NCBI RefSeq assembly: GCF_030247195.1
Contig: NC_080671.1
Location: 82,458,370 to 82,522,369, forward strand
Origin: Topomyia yanbarensis
Lineage: Eukaryota > Arthropoda > Insecta > Diptera > Culicidae
Reading direction: 5' to 3'
Length of the DNA: 64,000 bases
Shown here: positions 44,262-55,944 of the stretch, piece after piece
Numbering within the stretch: the stretch's first letter is position 1
Layout of the letters: each line of letters begins with the position of its first letter
Program-made: the position numbers and the translations under genes
Notes under the pieces: generated by a model
Seen by the model: only the letters and a program-made list of their open reading frames with translations
What the model was told of the DNA's origin: nothing
Databases searched by the model: none

Positions 44262-46511
44262 ATTTGTTTATTTTGTTTAATACATCAACAGGCATATCAA
44301 AGCCCCAATCATGTTGGCCTAAATACTAATCTTATTTATAATAATCAAATCGCACATAAAAATAATAATCATACAATAATTATAAGCAAAGAATGAAAAG
44401 GTCAAGTGTTGTTAAAGAATTGATTAAAAAATCTGGAGAAACGAATACGCAGAGTTTGTCGAGAAACGTTGAAATCAAGTGCTGAAGCTACCTGGTTAAA
44501 AATTCGTTGCAGACATACCATACATACTATAATTTGTGCGTCGGAATGGCAATCGGAATATAATGTTGTTACGTAGTGCTCGAGGTGCGACGTTTATGTT
44601 GATTTATTCCAAAATAGCTGGGGCATCTATACGACCTTGCAGAGTGGCAGCGATGAACAAAGCTCTTGCGGTATTCCTTAATCGAACATGTAGGGGCTCT
44701 AGTTGAATCAGCTGACATCGGTTTTCATAGCTAGGTAGTCAGACAGGATCTCTCCACAGCAACCTACGGAGCGCGAAACGTAAAAAAGCGACGCTACACA
44801 CTTTCAATTCTTTCAACGCCATTATTATAGTTCGGGCTCCATACTTAAGGGCAATATTCTAGAATTGATCTGGATAAAGAGCAGTACAGCAATTTGAGAC
44901 AATAAACATCCGTAAAGTTTTTGGTTTTCCTGAATATGCATCCCAGTGCTCGAGACGCTTTACCAACTGCATAGAAGACGTGTTGTTTAAACGTAAGTTG
45001 AGAATCCAGAATCACTCCCAGATCCTTCACGTGACTGACACGTTCGATATCTGTTTCTAGTAGACGGTAGTTAAAATAAATCGAATCCTTCTTCCGTGAA
45101 AAAGATATTACCGAGCACTTCTTCGGGTTTACATACATGCGGTTCGTATTGCATCAATCAGCAAAGACTTGAAGCTGCTGTTGGAGAACTCTGCAATCTT
45201 CAATTGAACAAATTAGGCGAAAAATCTTGAGGTCATCCGCGAAGGATAATCGTGGAGTCTTCAAAATTAGATGTACATCATTGAAGTATATCAGAAACAT
45301 CAATGGTCCCAAGTGGCTTCCTTGAGGTATTCCAGATGTAGAAGTGAATGTAGGGGCCTGGTCAGTGAGGTAGGATCGAAACCATTGCAAAATACTACCA
45401 TTTATTCCAAATCTATCCATTTTTGCAATTGCGATATCGTGGTTTATCTTGTCAAAAGCGGCAGATAAGTCGGTGTAAGCAAAGTCGGTTTGAGCGCGAT
45501 GTTCCATACTCTCTGTTATGAAGGATGTTAAACATAATAGGTTAGACGCAGTTGACCGTCCAAACGTGAAGCCGTGTTGATCGTCACTTAGGTACTGCTT
45601 ACAGTGAGCCTGAAGAGGTTCCATAATCACAAGCTCGAACAACTTCGAGACAGTACCCAATGAAGTTATTTTACGGTAGTTATTGACGTCTCGCTTATTT
45701 CCCTTTTTATGTACTGGGAACATGTTCGCTGATTTCCAGCAAGATGGAAAAATACCTCTGTCAATAGATGTTCGAAAGATGTGAAGAAGCGGATTAACCA
45801 AAACTTCGATGTGCCTTATCAGAAAAGCGGCGGGGAACCCGTCGGGTCCCGGATTGAAGGATGACTTAAGTCGAGAGGAAGCTTTGGTAATCATCGTTGC
45901 ATTGACATCGATAGCACCCAGAGTTTGACCCACAAGTGGAGCTCTGCTAGCGGCGATAGTTAATTCCTCATCTGTGAACGCATTCGCGAATTTTTCCGAA
46001 AAAAAGTGCACAGCTGTGTTACCATTGAAAGTCATAGATGACGGCAGTCCAGATTCCTTGCGCTGCTCGTTCACATATTTCCAGAAACGTTAAGGATGCG
46101 ACTTAAGATTACGCTGAATATTTTGCTGATATCCATAGAAACAGTTTTGACTGTCTCGTTTATACGCATGGTTGAAACTGATGTAATAATCTCTGAGTGA
46201 TATTGTACGATACTTGGTAAATCTCCGCAGGGCAGCTCTCTTGATAGGCTTCAACCATCGCAATGTACTCGTTTGCCATGGAGAGCCGGTTTTTCGATGG
46301 TGAACTTTCTTCGGAACGTACCTGCCAATAAATATCGGAAATAAATGGAATATCGAAATCATGCACCACAGTGTTATCAATCGTAGCAATCAATGGAGGA
46401 TGATGCATCACTGGTTTTACTAGAGGAGAGGACGCCATCACTATTGATGTGGCGGAAACCTGATCGCTGGCAAAACAAAGATCGAGATGGCGGCTATTTT
46501 CATTGGCAATA
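44262..46511 (-). pseudogene. jockey-type retrotransposon ORF2, 3' part
   Basis: This continues the element from 48,166 after the Tc1 insertion. On the minus strand: end of the endonuclease (ANENSRHLDLCFAS), a linker in two frames, a UAA at 46,090-46,092, then RT (46,074-45,154) with SSFNPGPDGFPAAF, YTDLSAAFDKINHD, GIPQGSHLGPLMF and FADDLKIF. The thumb follows (45,138-44,845: VKDLGVILDSQLTFK), then a frameshifted C-terminal tail (PNYNNGVERIESVQRRF) to about 44,400. The 3' UTR ends in an A/T-rich tail near 44,262 with AAATAAACGATCAAAA. Several frameshifts and at least two stops make it inactive. The family is commonly annotated as 'jockey-like'; I am not certain of the clade. Confidence 0.85.
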
Positions 46512-48165
46512 TAGTACTGGACAAAATAAATCATACACCACTTATTTTTATTTTTCGTGATCAATATCTCAGCCGGTTTTGAAATTAGCAGGCTGGTCCC
46601 TTGGGGAATGTTACTGTATTTTGTCATGATAAAAATTTGCCGATATGGAAAATATAAGATAATGCATGACTTTCTCAATATGTATTGATTTATAATAAGG
46701 AAACTGTATTGATATGGACAAAATAAATCATACACCTTTTGTTTTGTTCTTCAATAACTTTTATCGATTTATTTTTCACTTTTCAATATTTGGTGTGACC
46801 ACCCTTTGCTTTCAACACTGCTTCCAATCGTCTTGGCATACTTTCGACGAGGTTTTTCAGATATTCCTGATCAATTTCTTCCCATGCGGTCTCGAGAGCT
46901 TCAAAATAGACATTTTTGTTGGAAACCGTCGTCTTGTCTACTTTTCCATCCAAATAACCCCACAAATTTTCGATTGGGTTCAGATCAGGAGATTGTGGAG
47001 GCCATTCAAGAACTTTTACCCTGTTTGATTTGAAGAACGCAGTAGTTTTCTTGGCAGTATGCTTCGGATCATTGTGTTGTTGGAAATGAATTTGGTTTCT
47101 AGACCAGTTTTCAAAAGAGAAACCTCCAAATTTTCAGACAGCAAGTCAATGTACACATCAGCAGTCATAATCCCCTTGATGTGTGCCAAGCTTCCGACTC
47201 CAGACCATGCGAACGATCCCCACACCATAATGTTACCACCTCCATGCTTCATCGTCTTTTGAATATATGCTTCCTTAAGTGCATCACCAGAATGTCTCCA
47301 AACTCTTGAAAGTCGCTTTTGTCCGAATAGCTCAAACTTACTCTCGTCCGTTCATAAAACTGTTTTCCAGAAGTCCATAGTCATACCAGCGTATTTTTTT
47401 TGGCAAACTCCAATCGCTTCTTTTGGTTTCGTTTGTTAATGAATGGGCGCTTAGATGCAAAACAGCTCTTTAGTCCACTTTCGGCGAGCCGCCGACGAAC
47501 AGTACGTCAACTAACATTGAGATCCAACGATTCCACAATATTTCTCGACGATAATTTCGGATTTTTTTTTAGCCAATCAAACAATTCTGACATCATCACG
47601 ATGCGTCGTCAAGCGATGGCGGCCTTTTCCGGATAAATTTCCAACAATTCCTTGTGTTTTATATTTCTTCCATATATGCTGCACAGCTTCAATCGAAATT
47701 GAGTATCGCTTAGCAATTTCCCGAAAAAAAATGTCTTTTTCACGGTCGCGTATCACCAGATTTCTAACGTCCAGCGAAATCTGCTTTCCAGACATTTTTA
47801 ATGTTCAAAATGGAACCAACTCAGAATGTCAAGTGAAAACTAAATCTATCTTGGCACTAGAGCTGTCAAAGAATGCAGTGATGCCAAAATTTCAAAATTG
47901 GTTTAATTGGTTTTATCGTAAAATGTGATTTTTGAAGTGTATGATTTATTTTGTCCAACGTATAATGAACAATTATTCATATAAAAATTTCTAGCAGAAA
48001 TACCTCATTATTATCAAAATCTCAGTCTCTACTATTGTTTGAACTGCAACAAATTAAAAAAAATTTCCATTCATGCCATCGTGCTTATTAAAGAAATAAC
48101 GCTAATATGATCAAAAATGCATTTTTAGAACAAGATGATGATATGATTTATTTTGTCCAGTACTG
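46512..48165 (-). mobile_element. Tc1-family transposon with IR/DR ends
   Basis: A 1,654-bp element flanked by TA (46,510-46,511; 48,166-48,167). Four copies of TGGACAAAATAAATCATA are present: outer pair at 46,518 and 48,159 (inverted), inner pair at 46,715 and 47,957 (inverted), about 200 bp inside each end. This is the IR/DR layout known from Sleeping Beauty- and Minos-type Tc1 transposons. Between the repeats within each end the two sides have diverged strongly. A decayed transposase lies between. It sits inside the endonuclease region of the jockey-type element. Confidence 0.88.
46760..47795 (-). pseudogene. Tc1-family (DD34E-type) transposase, decayed
   Basis: Starting at ATG 47,795, the N-terminal paired-type DNA-binding domain is readable for 72 codons (MSGKQISLDVRN, IFFREIAKRYSIS, GRHRL). 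Frames then change. TDESKFELFG (about 47,345-47,315) holds the first catalytic Asp; KHGGGNIMVWGSF (47,250-47,215) and the region near 47,075 (a decayed NDPKHT motif) follow; the C-terminus has IWMEK / WGYLDGKVDKT (about 46,965-46,935). Length and motif order match Tc1 transposases of about 340 aa. Multiple stops and frameshifts mean the copy cannot make active enzyme. It may once have moved this element. Confidence 0.85.
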
Positions 48166-48990
48166 TAGAATTGATTTGTAGTAACGTGGCTGAGCTATAG
48201 CTGTCAAGTAGCCTCAGTGCACCTGGGTGGAGTACGGAATGGTCCGAATCCGGATAAAGGAATTCATTGCGGGAAGACTTCCATGAAATGCTAGGAAGAT
48301 TAAAATCTCCTAGTACCATAATCTCAACAACTGCGTTAGCGGCTTCGAGGATAGTAAAAAGTGAGCTGCAGTGTGCTTCAACATATTCGACATCACGAGC
48401 GCGGTCGGGTGGAACATACAACGCACACAAGTACAACTTACGGTGGCCAAGCTCGACAATCGTCCAAGCCTGCTCTAGGCAAACCCAAGAAATATTTTCG
48501 ACAGTTTTTGCCTTTAAACTGGTATTAACTGCTACTAATGCGCTGCCTCTGGTAGATTTTCGGCTATTGCTAGGGCTCCGGTCGCAACGAAACACCTCGT
48601 ATCCAGTACCGAACACCTGACTGGAAAGCGTGTCATCGTTCAAGCACGTTTCGATGAAGACAATGATGTCAAAATTATTATCAGATATTGCAAGGCGGTA
48701 TTGCTCGACGATTGAGTTGATACCACCAACATTTTGGTAGTATAACAGCAGCTTATCCCGTCGTTGACCAAGGCTGGAAATCGAAGAGCTTTGAGGCAAG
48801 GAAGAGCTCACAGATGCATTGTACTTGCCTGAGGTAGGTTTGCGGAAGATCGCTCGTCCCAACTCCACCACAGGACCGGGACGGCTGCTGGTCGCTGGCA
48901 GGAATGGCTCGACTGTGATGGGGGACTAAGGGCTTCCTTACGACTGGCGGCAAGTGTGCGTCCTGGTTACCGAGGAGACGAGATTATGTG
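48166..48990 (-). pseudogene. jockey-type retrotransposon ORF2, 5' endonuclease part
   Basis: The minus strand from 48,871 encodes an AP-type endonuclease in one open frame: LLYYQNVGGINS (catalytic Asn), VFIETCLND (Glu), YVPPDRARD and VLGDFNLPSISW, ending in TLLQINS at the Tc1 junction. Removing the Tc1 element and one TA joins this frame to IANENSRHLDLCF at 46,509, so the insertion was clean. Upstream (48,953-48,871) is Pro/Ser-rich sequence that may be the end of ORF1 or the start of ORF2. No further 5' sequence is recognised, so the copy is 5'-truncated or too decayed. Confidence 0.85.
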
Positions 48991-51389
48991 GTATGTATGC
49001 AATATAGCTGGACTAGTTACTTGAATTGAATTCAAGAAAGAGTACTCCAGTGGGCCAAGTGGACGCTTTGAGTGCAGTATCCTTTAGCTCACTCGGAAGC
49101 TCAACTCAGTGTGAACGTAGTACTAGCTTGAAAAATATTTATCCAGGCATAAAATCATTATTGTCAAAAAGTCGTCAGATGTATAACCTTTCCAACGAGA
49201 GCTTGTTTGTCAAATTAGTGCAAAAATACCAACTCACTAGATCGCCAAAAAATGCCCTACTTGACCCCACTCTACTCTACTAATGTAAATCCAATTTATT
49301 TTCAAATGCTATACATAATCGTACTGTTAATAAACTATCATTCTGAAATGAATTAAAGTTTGCTTCCCCTACCAAGTCAAAAACGAAAATACTCTATGGC
49401 TATTCGGGTGCGTAGGGGAGCTCGCGGCTTTACGAGGAATTGAATGAATGCTTGGCCAAATCTATTTATTGTATACATGGGCATACAAATACAATGGGAT
49501 TCAAACTTGAATCTCGGTTAAACCGAGAAAGAATGTTAAAATTGACAAAATTTGCTTCATTCAGGCTTATTTAAATATGAGCAGAGTTGTTAATAAAAAT
49601 TACCGACGAATAATAATATAGTTAAGCGACCTAAGCGCCACTTCAATTATGTCCACGATTTTGCCCAGCCATAATTTTGGGAACAAGAACTTCAATACTC
49701 TCAATTTCAATTTCTCGCAATAAATAGATTTGTTACAAACTTTCTTGTAAATGTCGAGACTCGTTGCTGTTGATTGTGAGTCCACACATCGTTGGAACTT
49801 TGAGATGGCTACAGGTTATCCTTCAATTTCACCCAGAATATTTTTTCATAAGTTGATCAGCGCAGTTACAAACGGGTAACATGCCTATTGAGTCAATATA
49901 TTCCGATTCCTGATTCCATTCGGCGTTGTATGTATTCTTAACGATTTATTCACTTCCGGAATGCGCGATAGCTATTATTTGTTGGGATCAGCCGGTCTAA
50001 GCAGTGGTACAAAACATACCCTCAGCGTCAGCCGCGAACTGCGTAGAACTCCCAAATGTTATGAGTAAATCATACGCTTTGGATCCAATTATATTTTGAA
50101 AATAGATGACCGATTGTTTTGATAATTACCAACAAAAAACGATTAATATGTTTTTCAATTCCATGACAGGTTGAATTGGTCTTGACTCTTGAGGTGGGCG
50201 CTTTTTTGAGTTGGTCAGATAATAATAATTACTTCTCGTCTTAGAAGCTCAGTTCAAAAGCAAATGATCAGACATGTAACCATTAATTCATTTTTGGTTT
50301 CCTGTGCCCTTACTACGAAGCAAGCTGGTACAGTTCAGATATACTACACGTAGATTGAAAGGGGAGGCAATCCTTTGCAATGACCCTGTCGCAACTATTT
50401 CAAATTTACCTAAATTTCTGTAAGGGCTGTCAACATCGCATCACATTGCATTGCACTATTTTTCTTCTGACCCTTGCGAAACACTTCCCTTATTCACGCA
50501 ACTCTCGAGACAGGTCGGCTCGCTCCGCCACGCTCGATCTAGTTTCCGTTGCCTTTCCTGGGTCACGCAAAAACAAAGGTGGCTACATACCGCGTTAAAT
50601 TATGACGCCATTCGGGCGACTGAACCGGACTAAATAGATCAGCCCGCGGTAGAGATCTAGTCGCAAAAGTGGATCGTTTGGTTGGTCCAGCCGAGCGTAG
50701 AAAGCAGATCATCAGAATACAATGGGTCATTAAGATGCGGCTTATAAATGGACGGATCTTAGATCGGCGTGTAGCTATCGCTACTAATACACCCACCAGA
50801 TCGGGGCAGACAAACTTTTAGGTTAGATTACGATCTCGATGGCTACTACAATGTTGCAACATGAGTTAAGAGAAGGTGTTAAACCGTGTACTTGGCATGT
50901 TCGTGGCCATTAGCAGACAGATGTCATGAATAGTTTCAAGTTCATTTTATGATAATTATAAGGTGTGCAAGATAGGGAATGATATACTAAAACAATTTTT
51001 AGATCAGTAGTAGAAGAATCTGATCAAACGTTTGGCTCAAGCGATGTTTCCACAGACGTTTGTAATATTAGGTAGTCAATAAAGTTTTAAGGGTTTTTCG
51101 CATACAAGATGAACACAGGTTTCTCAATGCCCTGAAAAACGTTATTGTATCAAGTATTCACCACTTTGTTCGATTAACTTTTCTAATTCATTTGCCAAAA
51201 AAATTCCGCTGCTAAAAACTATAGAATTTCTGATCAAAATACTGATTCGAGTGAGCTTTGAAGTAGTATATGGAGGGAGATTTTTACTCTTGAGAGAGTT
51301 TCGGAGCGAATGAAAGAAATGGTTACTTGATGGCGCTATATCCGTGCAACAGTTATGTTCAATCAATGTCCTTTTATTTGTTTCGGTTA
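48991..51389. other. unassigned stretch
   Basis: No gene was recognised. 50,380-50,830 is GC-richer, with frames of 60-77 codons on both strands that show no known motif; it could be a host leader or exon, or an unrecognised repeat. The rest is AT-rich. Confidence 0.35.
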
Positions 51390-51877
51390 GTTGGAAATCT
51401 TGTGATTAGGCTTCCGATGTTCCACAACTTTGGCACCACTGTTGTGTCCACTTTATCTGATGCTGAGCGCCAATTTGCTTTGGATTGTTTCTCATTTCCG
51501 AACATTTTCTGAGTTTTCTTCAAGTTCTGTTTAAATATTACCCAATATTTTTTAATTGGACGCAGCTCTGGCGAAGGTTCGACTTACACGTTGTTGGAGG
51601 TTTACCATTGTCGAGCCAATTTTCCGTAGTAACAGGAAGCTAGGTCTAGCCAAAACAGTACAGAACAACTGTATTTCTTCAAAAAAGTAGGAAGCGTGTG
51701 TGTTAATGAGTCATAAATATCTTGATAGAGCCTGTTATCACGTCCATTTCGCTTTTCAGTTTGCATGTGTAAATAGCATGCCAAACCAAATATTTTTAGG
51801 AAACATTGTCAATTTTTTTACTTAAATTTATCTTGAATCTTTTCTTTTGTGGTAACCGTGTAAAGCTCTTAACGTGG
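51390..51877 (-). pseudogene. ITmD37E-type transposase, C-terminal fragment
   Basis: The minus strand, with frame changes, reads ELYTVTTKEKIQDKF, KYLVWHAIYTCKLKSE, SVLFWLDLASCYYGKLA and SPELRPIKKYWVIFKQNLKK. DLASCYY holds the second catalytic Asp. The third acidic residue, expected as Glu in RPIEKYW, is Lys here. Stops interrupt the frame. It starts at the boundary of the 4.07-kb insertion and its missing N-terminal parts appear in order at 55,945-56,150 and 58,560-58,845. The ITmD37E family was first described from mosquitoes. Confidence 0.75.
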
Positions 51878-53111
51878 CACAGTGGCACGATGAGTGACAA
51901 AACTCCCAAAATCAATGTCTTGTAATTCTTTTGTGAATATTTATTTTATTTTTCTTTCAGTTTGAATAAAAGTATCTCAAAATTTTACGATAATCGGATA
52001 AAAAATGGATTTTTAACATGTCGTTGAAGCAAGTGATGTCGAGGATTTCTGTTCAATTCAATTCATTAGAATTGTTAGTACTTTAAAAGTTCTAATAGCG
52101 ATATCTCAAGAACTACACAGCCGATTTGAGCAATGTTAAGTCCATTGGAAAGAAGAATGAATATGGTAAACTATAGATGTGAGTTTTTTGTGCAAAGCTG
52201 ATTTACGTTTGTTCTGCATCAAAAAACCCTAATTGAAAAATTTAATATCGTATTAGTAAATTATCTTTACACGTCTTCCAATTTTTGAGATGGTCTCCCA
52301 TGGGTCACTTATCATGAATCTGACTCAAAATTTAGTGTAGTTTCAAGATATATACGCCTCATCTTGCGCATTTTTGCGCCGAAGGTGGTATATCTATGTT
52401 TTCGAAAATACCCATATGGAGACGCCCCGTAGCTCATAAATTTCCTTACAAATTGGTTGTCTAAACAACATCATATTATTGAAAAATTAGTGGTTTTTAC
52501 TAGTTTTGTCAACCATTTCTGCTATCCGGTGTGATTGGCTACTATGATTAACGTCTATATTAACCCTTTAACGACCAACACCTTCAAATGGGTTTACATA
52601 AAAGTAGTCGAAAAAAAATTAAAGGGTTGTGTACAGGACACGACCACGGTGACATTAAAAATGTAGCTTTTTTCAAGAGCGTGCAAATGAATTTTATCTA
52701 TCACACATATCGACTCACGTTCTTGTTCACTCGCCTGTTTTCATATGTTACAATTTGTTATATACCCTCCCCATCAAAACATAATTTATCGAAGGTCTTT
52801 TAACGGTAATCTATTAATTAATCAAGTATCTCACTAGGTGATTGGCATTATTTGGCTGATCCATCTAGTAAAAATAGGCTGGTCTGTCCATAAAATATAT
52901 TCAAAAGAAAAGTTCCATATTGAGAGCTGTGATGAGGAAGCTCACGCCCGCCAACGGAAATATGCAGATTCTCCATGAAATATGAAATTTCATTTAAATT
53001 TTCAATAATGTACTAATGAACTTCAGTAAACAATCTTAAGTTTAAGTATTTCTTGATCGATTAGTGGTGGAAAAAATGAAATTATTTGATAAATTACATT
53101 GTTATGCAACG

Positions 53112-53220
53112 TTCGCACTACCAGTTAAAACGGGTTTTTATGCTATCTTGGTGACATTTTTCTTGTTGCTAATTATTAAAACGTGTTATAACTCTGTAGT
53201 GTAAACATTGTGTTATTAAA
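53112..53220. repeat. inverted copy of 44,150-44,258 repeat
   Basis: CAGTTAAAACGGGTTTTTAT through TTTTTCTTGTTGCTAATTAT to TAAAACGTGTTATAACTCTG matches the complement of 44,170-44,258. A dispersed repeat family with AAAACGTGTT ends; boundaries are uncertain. Confidence 0.6.
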
Positions 53221-54124
53221 CCAATTCTGCAGCGTTTTATGTTATATATGTGTTTTATGTGGTAATAGGACTGATATAATTATATCTTCAGTACAGCGGT
53301 TTGTTTCATAATTTAAAACAGATTTATTTTAAAATTTAAATTAGTATACCCAACCGTTCTATTTGTTGTATGCTTTAAAACGCAATTAGAACTGTGTTTT
53401 AAGTACATAGAGTAGGACAGATATTCTGACTGGATAAACTGTGAAAACAATTTTAAGTCCAGTAACGCTTAAGACATGGCTTGAATTTGAATCGAAAAAG
53501 AACACCCGCTTAAACTGCTGCTGGGACGGTAAGTTCTGTTTTAAAATTTTCCGTTGTGTGCAGTACGAAAAAAAAGTGTTTGAAATTAGAAAACAAGAAG
53601 TTCTGCTGGGAATGTGATTGTTTCCGATGCAATTACACTCAGATTTTTCACGCAGGGGATATAGGCCGTGTAAATGAAAACCGCGTAAATTAAAAAAAAA
53701 CGCGTTAATGAAAACCGCCTAAATTTCAAAATCCGCGTAAAAAAACCTGAGTGTACTCTCCTATATAAAATACTACGCTGCTGAACAGTGCAATAACTAC
53801 AGAAGCACGTTGTCAGATGCCTTACTGATACCTTACCTACGCAGCTACAAAGCGCCGTAAACATGAATTAACAAGTTACAACGCACACACATGCATAAAA
53901 ATAAATATATTTTTTTCAAACGCAACACTCTTAAGCAGCACACACCGTATTGAATCAAATCCAAACCACCCCGCCCACCCACTTTGCTAATCATTCTGTG
54001 ACACCGTGCTGGTACCCGAAAAATCCGCACACGGCCACCGCTGCCGAAAATGCATAGCGTCTACCGCTTATTGTAGTGCCCAGACGCTGCAGCCATGATC
54101 TTACCCGTTCGACATAAGAACAAA

Positions 54125-54161
54125 AACTGATTCAAACGGGTACGCGTCACCTCTATTTATA
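54125..54161 (-). promoter_or_regulatory. core-promoter-like module 1, copy 1
   Basis: On the minus strand TATAAATAG (54,161-54,153) is followed at about 32 bp by TCAGTT (54,130-54,125), the spacing and Initiator consensus of arthropod pol II promoters. Confidence 0.45.
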
Positions 54162-54284
54162 AACTAACCGTATAAGGTTTAGTCACTTAGGTGCGAGTGT
54201 GTGCAAATGCCAACGTTACCGAAAATCGGATAGCGCTTATTGCACCGCCCGGAGACGATGTTGCTCTTATGGGATAAGAGCAAC

Positions 54285-54320
54285 AACTGATTTAAACGGA
54301 CATGCGTTGCTTCTATTTAT
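54285..54320 (-). promoter_or_regulatory. core-promoter-like module 2, copy 1
   Basis: On the minus strand CATAAATAG (54,320-54,312) precedes TCAGTT (54,290-54,285) by about 31 bp. The surrounding 120 bp resemble module 1, so the two arose by local duplication. Confidence 0.4.
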
Positions 54321-54651
54321 GACTTTTCGTGTTTCATTGAGCAACTAAGCTGCCCTCTCTTGACGGCTGTGTCTGAGAAATCTGCCTCACGAATGGTAAT
54401 TTTCCCGTTTTTCGTGAACTTTTTAATTTTACCAATTTCCAAAAGTCTACTTTTATTGGGGAGATATTAAGTTATTACCAATATTTAAGTTAGGTGTTTC
54501 TGAATCGGTTGGTGTATGAATGATTAAAATCCATCCAGTAATATCGGAGTTATAAGCGTGCAAACCTTACATAGTTTCGTTACATGGGAGATAGTTTAGA
54601 TTTTAGAATGACACCTAGCCCCAGATAGTGGAGTAAGACATTTTTAATGTC

Positions 54652-55807
54652 AAAAGAACACCCGCTTAAACTGCTGCTGGGACGGTAAGTTCTGTTTTAA
54701 AATTTTCCGTTGTGTGCAGTACGAAAAAAAAGTGTTTGAAATTAGAAAACAAGAAGTTCTGCTGGGAATGTGATTGTTTCCGATGCAATTACACTCAGAT
54801 TTTTCACGCAGGGGATATAGGCCGTGTAAATGAAAACCGCGTAAATTAAAAAAAAACGCGTTAATGAAAACCGCCTAAATTTCAAAATCCGCGTAAAAAA
54901 ACCTGAGTGTACTCTCCTATATAAAATACTACGCTGCTGAACAGTGCAATAACTACAGAAGCACGTTGTCAGATGCCTTACTGATACCTTACCTACGCAG
55001 CTACAAAGCGCCGTAAACATGAATTAACAAGTTACAACGCACACACATGCATAAAAATAAATATATTTTTTTCAAACGCAACACTCTTAAGCAGCACACA
55101 CCGTATTGAATCAAATGCAAACCACCCCGCCCACCCACTTTGCTAATCATTCTGTGACACCGTGCTGGTACCCGAAAAATCCGCACACGGCCACCGCTGC
55201 CGAAAATGCATAGCGTCTACCGCTTATTGTAGTGCCCAGACGCTGCAGCCATGATCTTACCCGTTCGACATAAGAACAAAAACTGATTCAAACGGGTACG
55301 CGTCACCTCTATTTATAAACTAACCGTATAAGGTTTAGTCACTTAGGTGCGAGTGTGTGCAAATGCCAACGTTACCGAAAATCGGATAGCGCTTATTGCA
55401 CCGCCCGGAGACGATGTTGCTCTTATGGGATAAGAGCAACAACTGATTTAAACGGACATGCGTTGCTTCTATTTATGACTTTTCGTGTTTCATTGAGCAA
55501 CTAAGCTGCCCTCTCTTGACGGCTGTGTCTGAGAAATCTGCCTCACGAATGGTAATTTTCCCGTTTTTCGTGAACTTTTTAATTTTACCAATTTCCAAAA
55601 GTCTACTTTTATTGGGGAGATATTAAGTTATTACCAATATTTAAGTTAGGTGTTTCTGAATCGGTTGGTGTATGAATGATTAAAATCCATCCAGTAATAT
55701 CGGAGTTATAAGCGTGCAAACCTTACATAGTTTCGTTACATGGGAGATAGTTTAGATTTTAGAATGACACCTAGCCCCAGATAGTGGAGTAAGACATTTT
55801 TAATGTC
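54652..55807. repeat. 1,156-bp tandem duplication, copy 2
   Basis: Essentially identical to copy 1 at 53,496-54,651, head to tail, including both minus-strand promoter-like modules (55,281-55,317 and 55,441-55,476). Confidence 0.95.
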
Positions 55808-55944
55808 AAAATGAAATATGGAATTTCAAAACTGATAGCAGAAATGGATTCAGCGAACCAAAATTAGTTAAAACCCCAAGTTTTAGCCACATAGACCAAT
55901 TTTTATAATTTTGTCACAACTTTGTATGAACAGGTGCCACTGTG

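Larger units (their letters stand above)
53496..54651. repeat. 1,156-bp tandem duplication, copy 1
   Basis: The identical block follows immediately as copy 2. I noticed one base difference (C at 53,961, G at 55,117). AAAA is shared at all three boundaries (microhomology). Content: GCGTAAA/AAAACCGCG short repeats at about 53,665-53,755, two tandem promoter-like modules on the minus strand (54,125-54,161 and 54,285-54,320), and GTCTTACTCC-type DNA (complement) at the upper end. Boundaries do not begin TG or end CA, so these are not typical LTRs. The 92- and 61-codon minus frames are mirrored in copy 2 and show no known domain. Confidence 0.95.
51878..55944. mobile_element. unclassified 4.07-kb DNA transposon
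   Basis: Both ends carry CACAGTGGCAC in inverted orientation (51,878-51,888; 55,934-55,944), followed inside each end, at different spacing, by GTGACAAAA. The left flank encodes ELYTVTTKEK and the right flank DFKQLHA of an ITmD37E-type transposase, sequences that adjoin in intact relatives, so the element appears to have inserted into that gene. The target duplication is ambiguous (a C-ACG core on both sides). Inside are a 1,156-bp tandem duplication and unrecognised AT-rich DNA. No transposase was found. Superfamily unknown; CAGTGG ends are hAT-like. Confidence 0.65.

Noticed and set aside
53586..55186. Identical 92- and 61-codon minus-strand frames as genes
   Set aside because: Their identity is explained by the 1,156-bp duplication; they run through GCGTAAA-type short repeats and show no known domain.
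53496..55807. Pair of LTRs
   Set aside because: Copies abut with no internal region, and the ends lack TG...CA and a target duplication.
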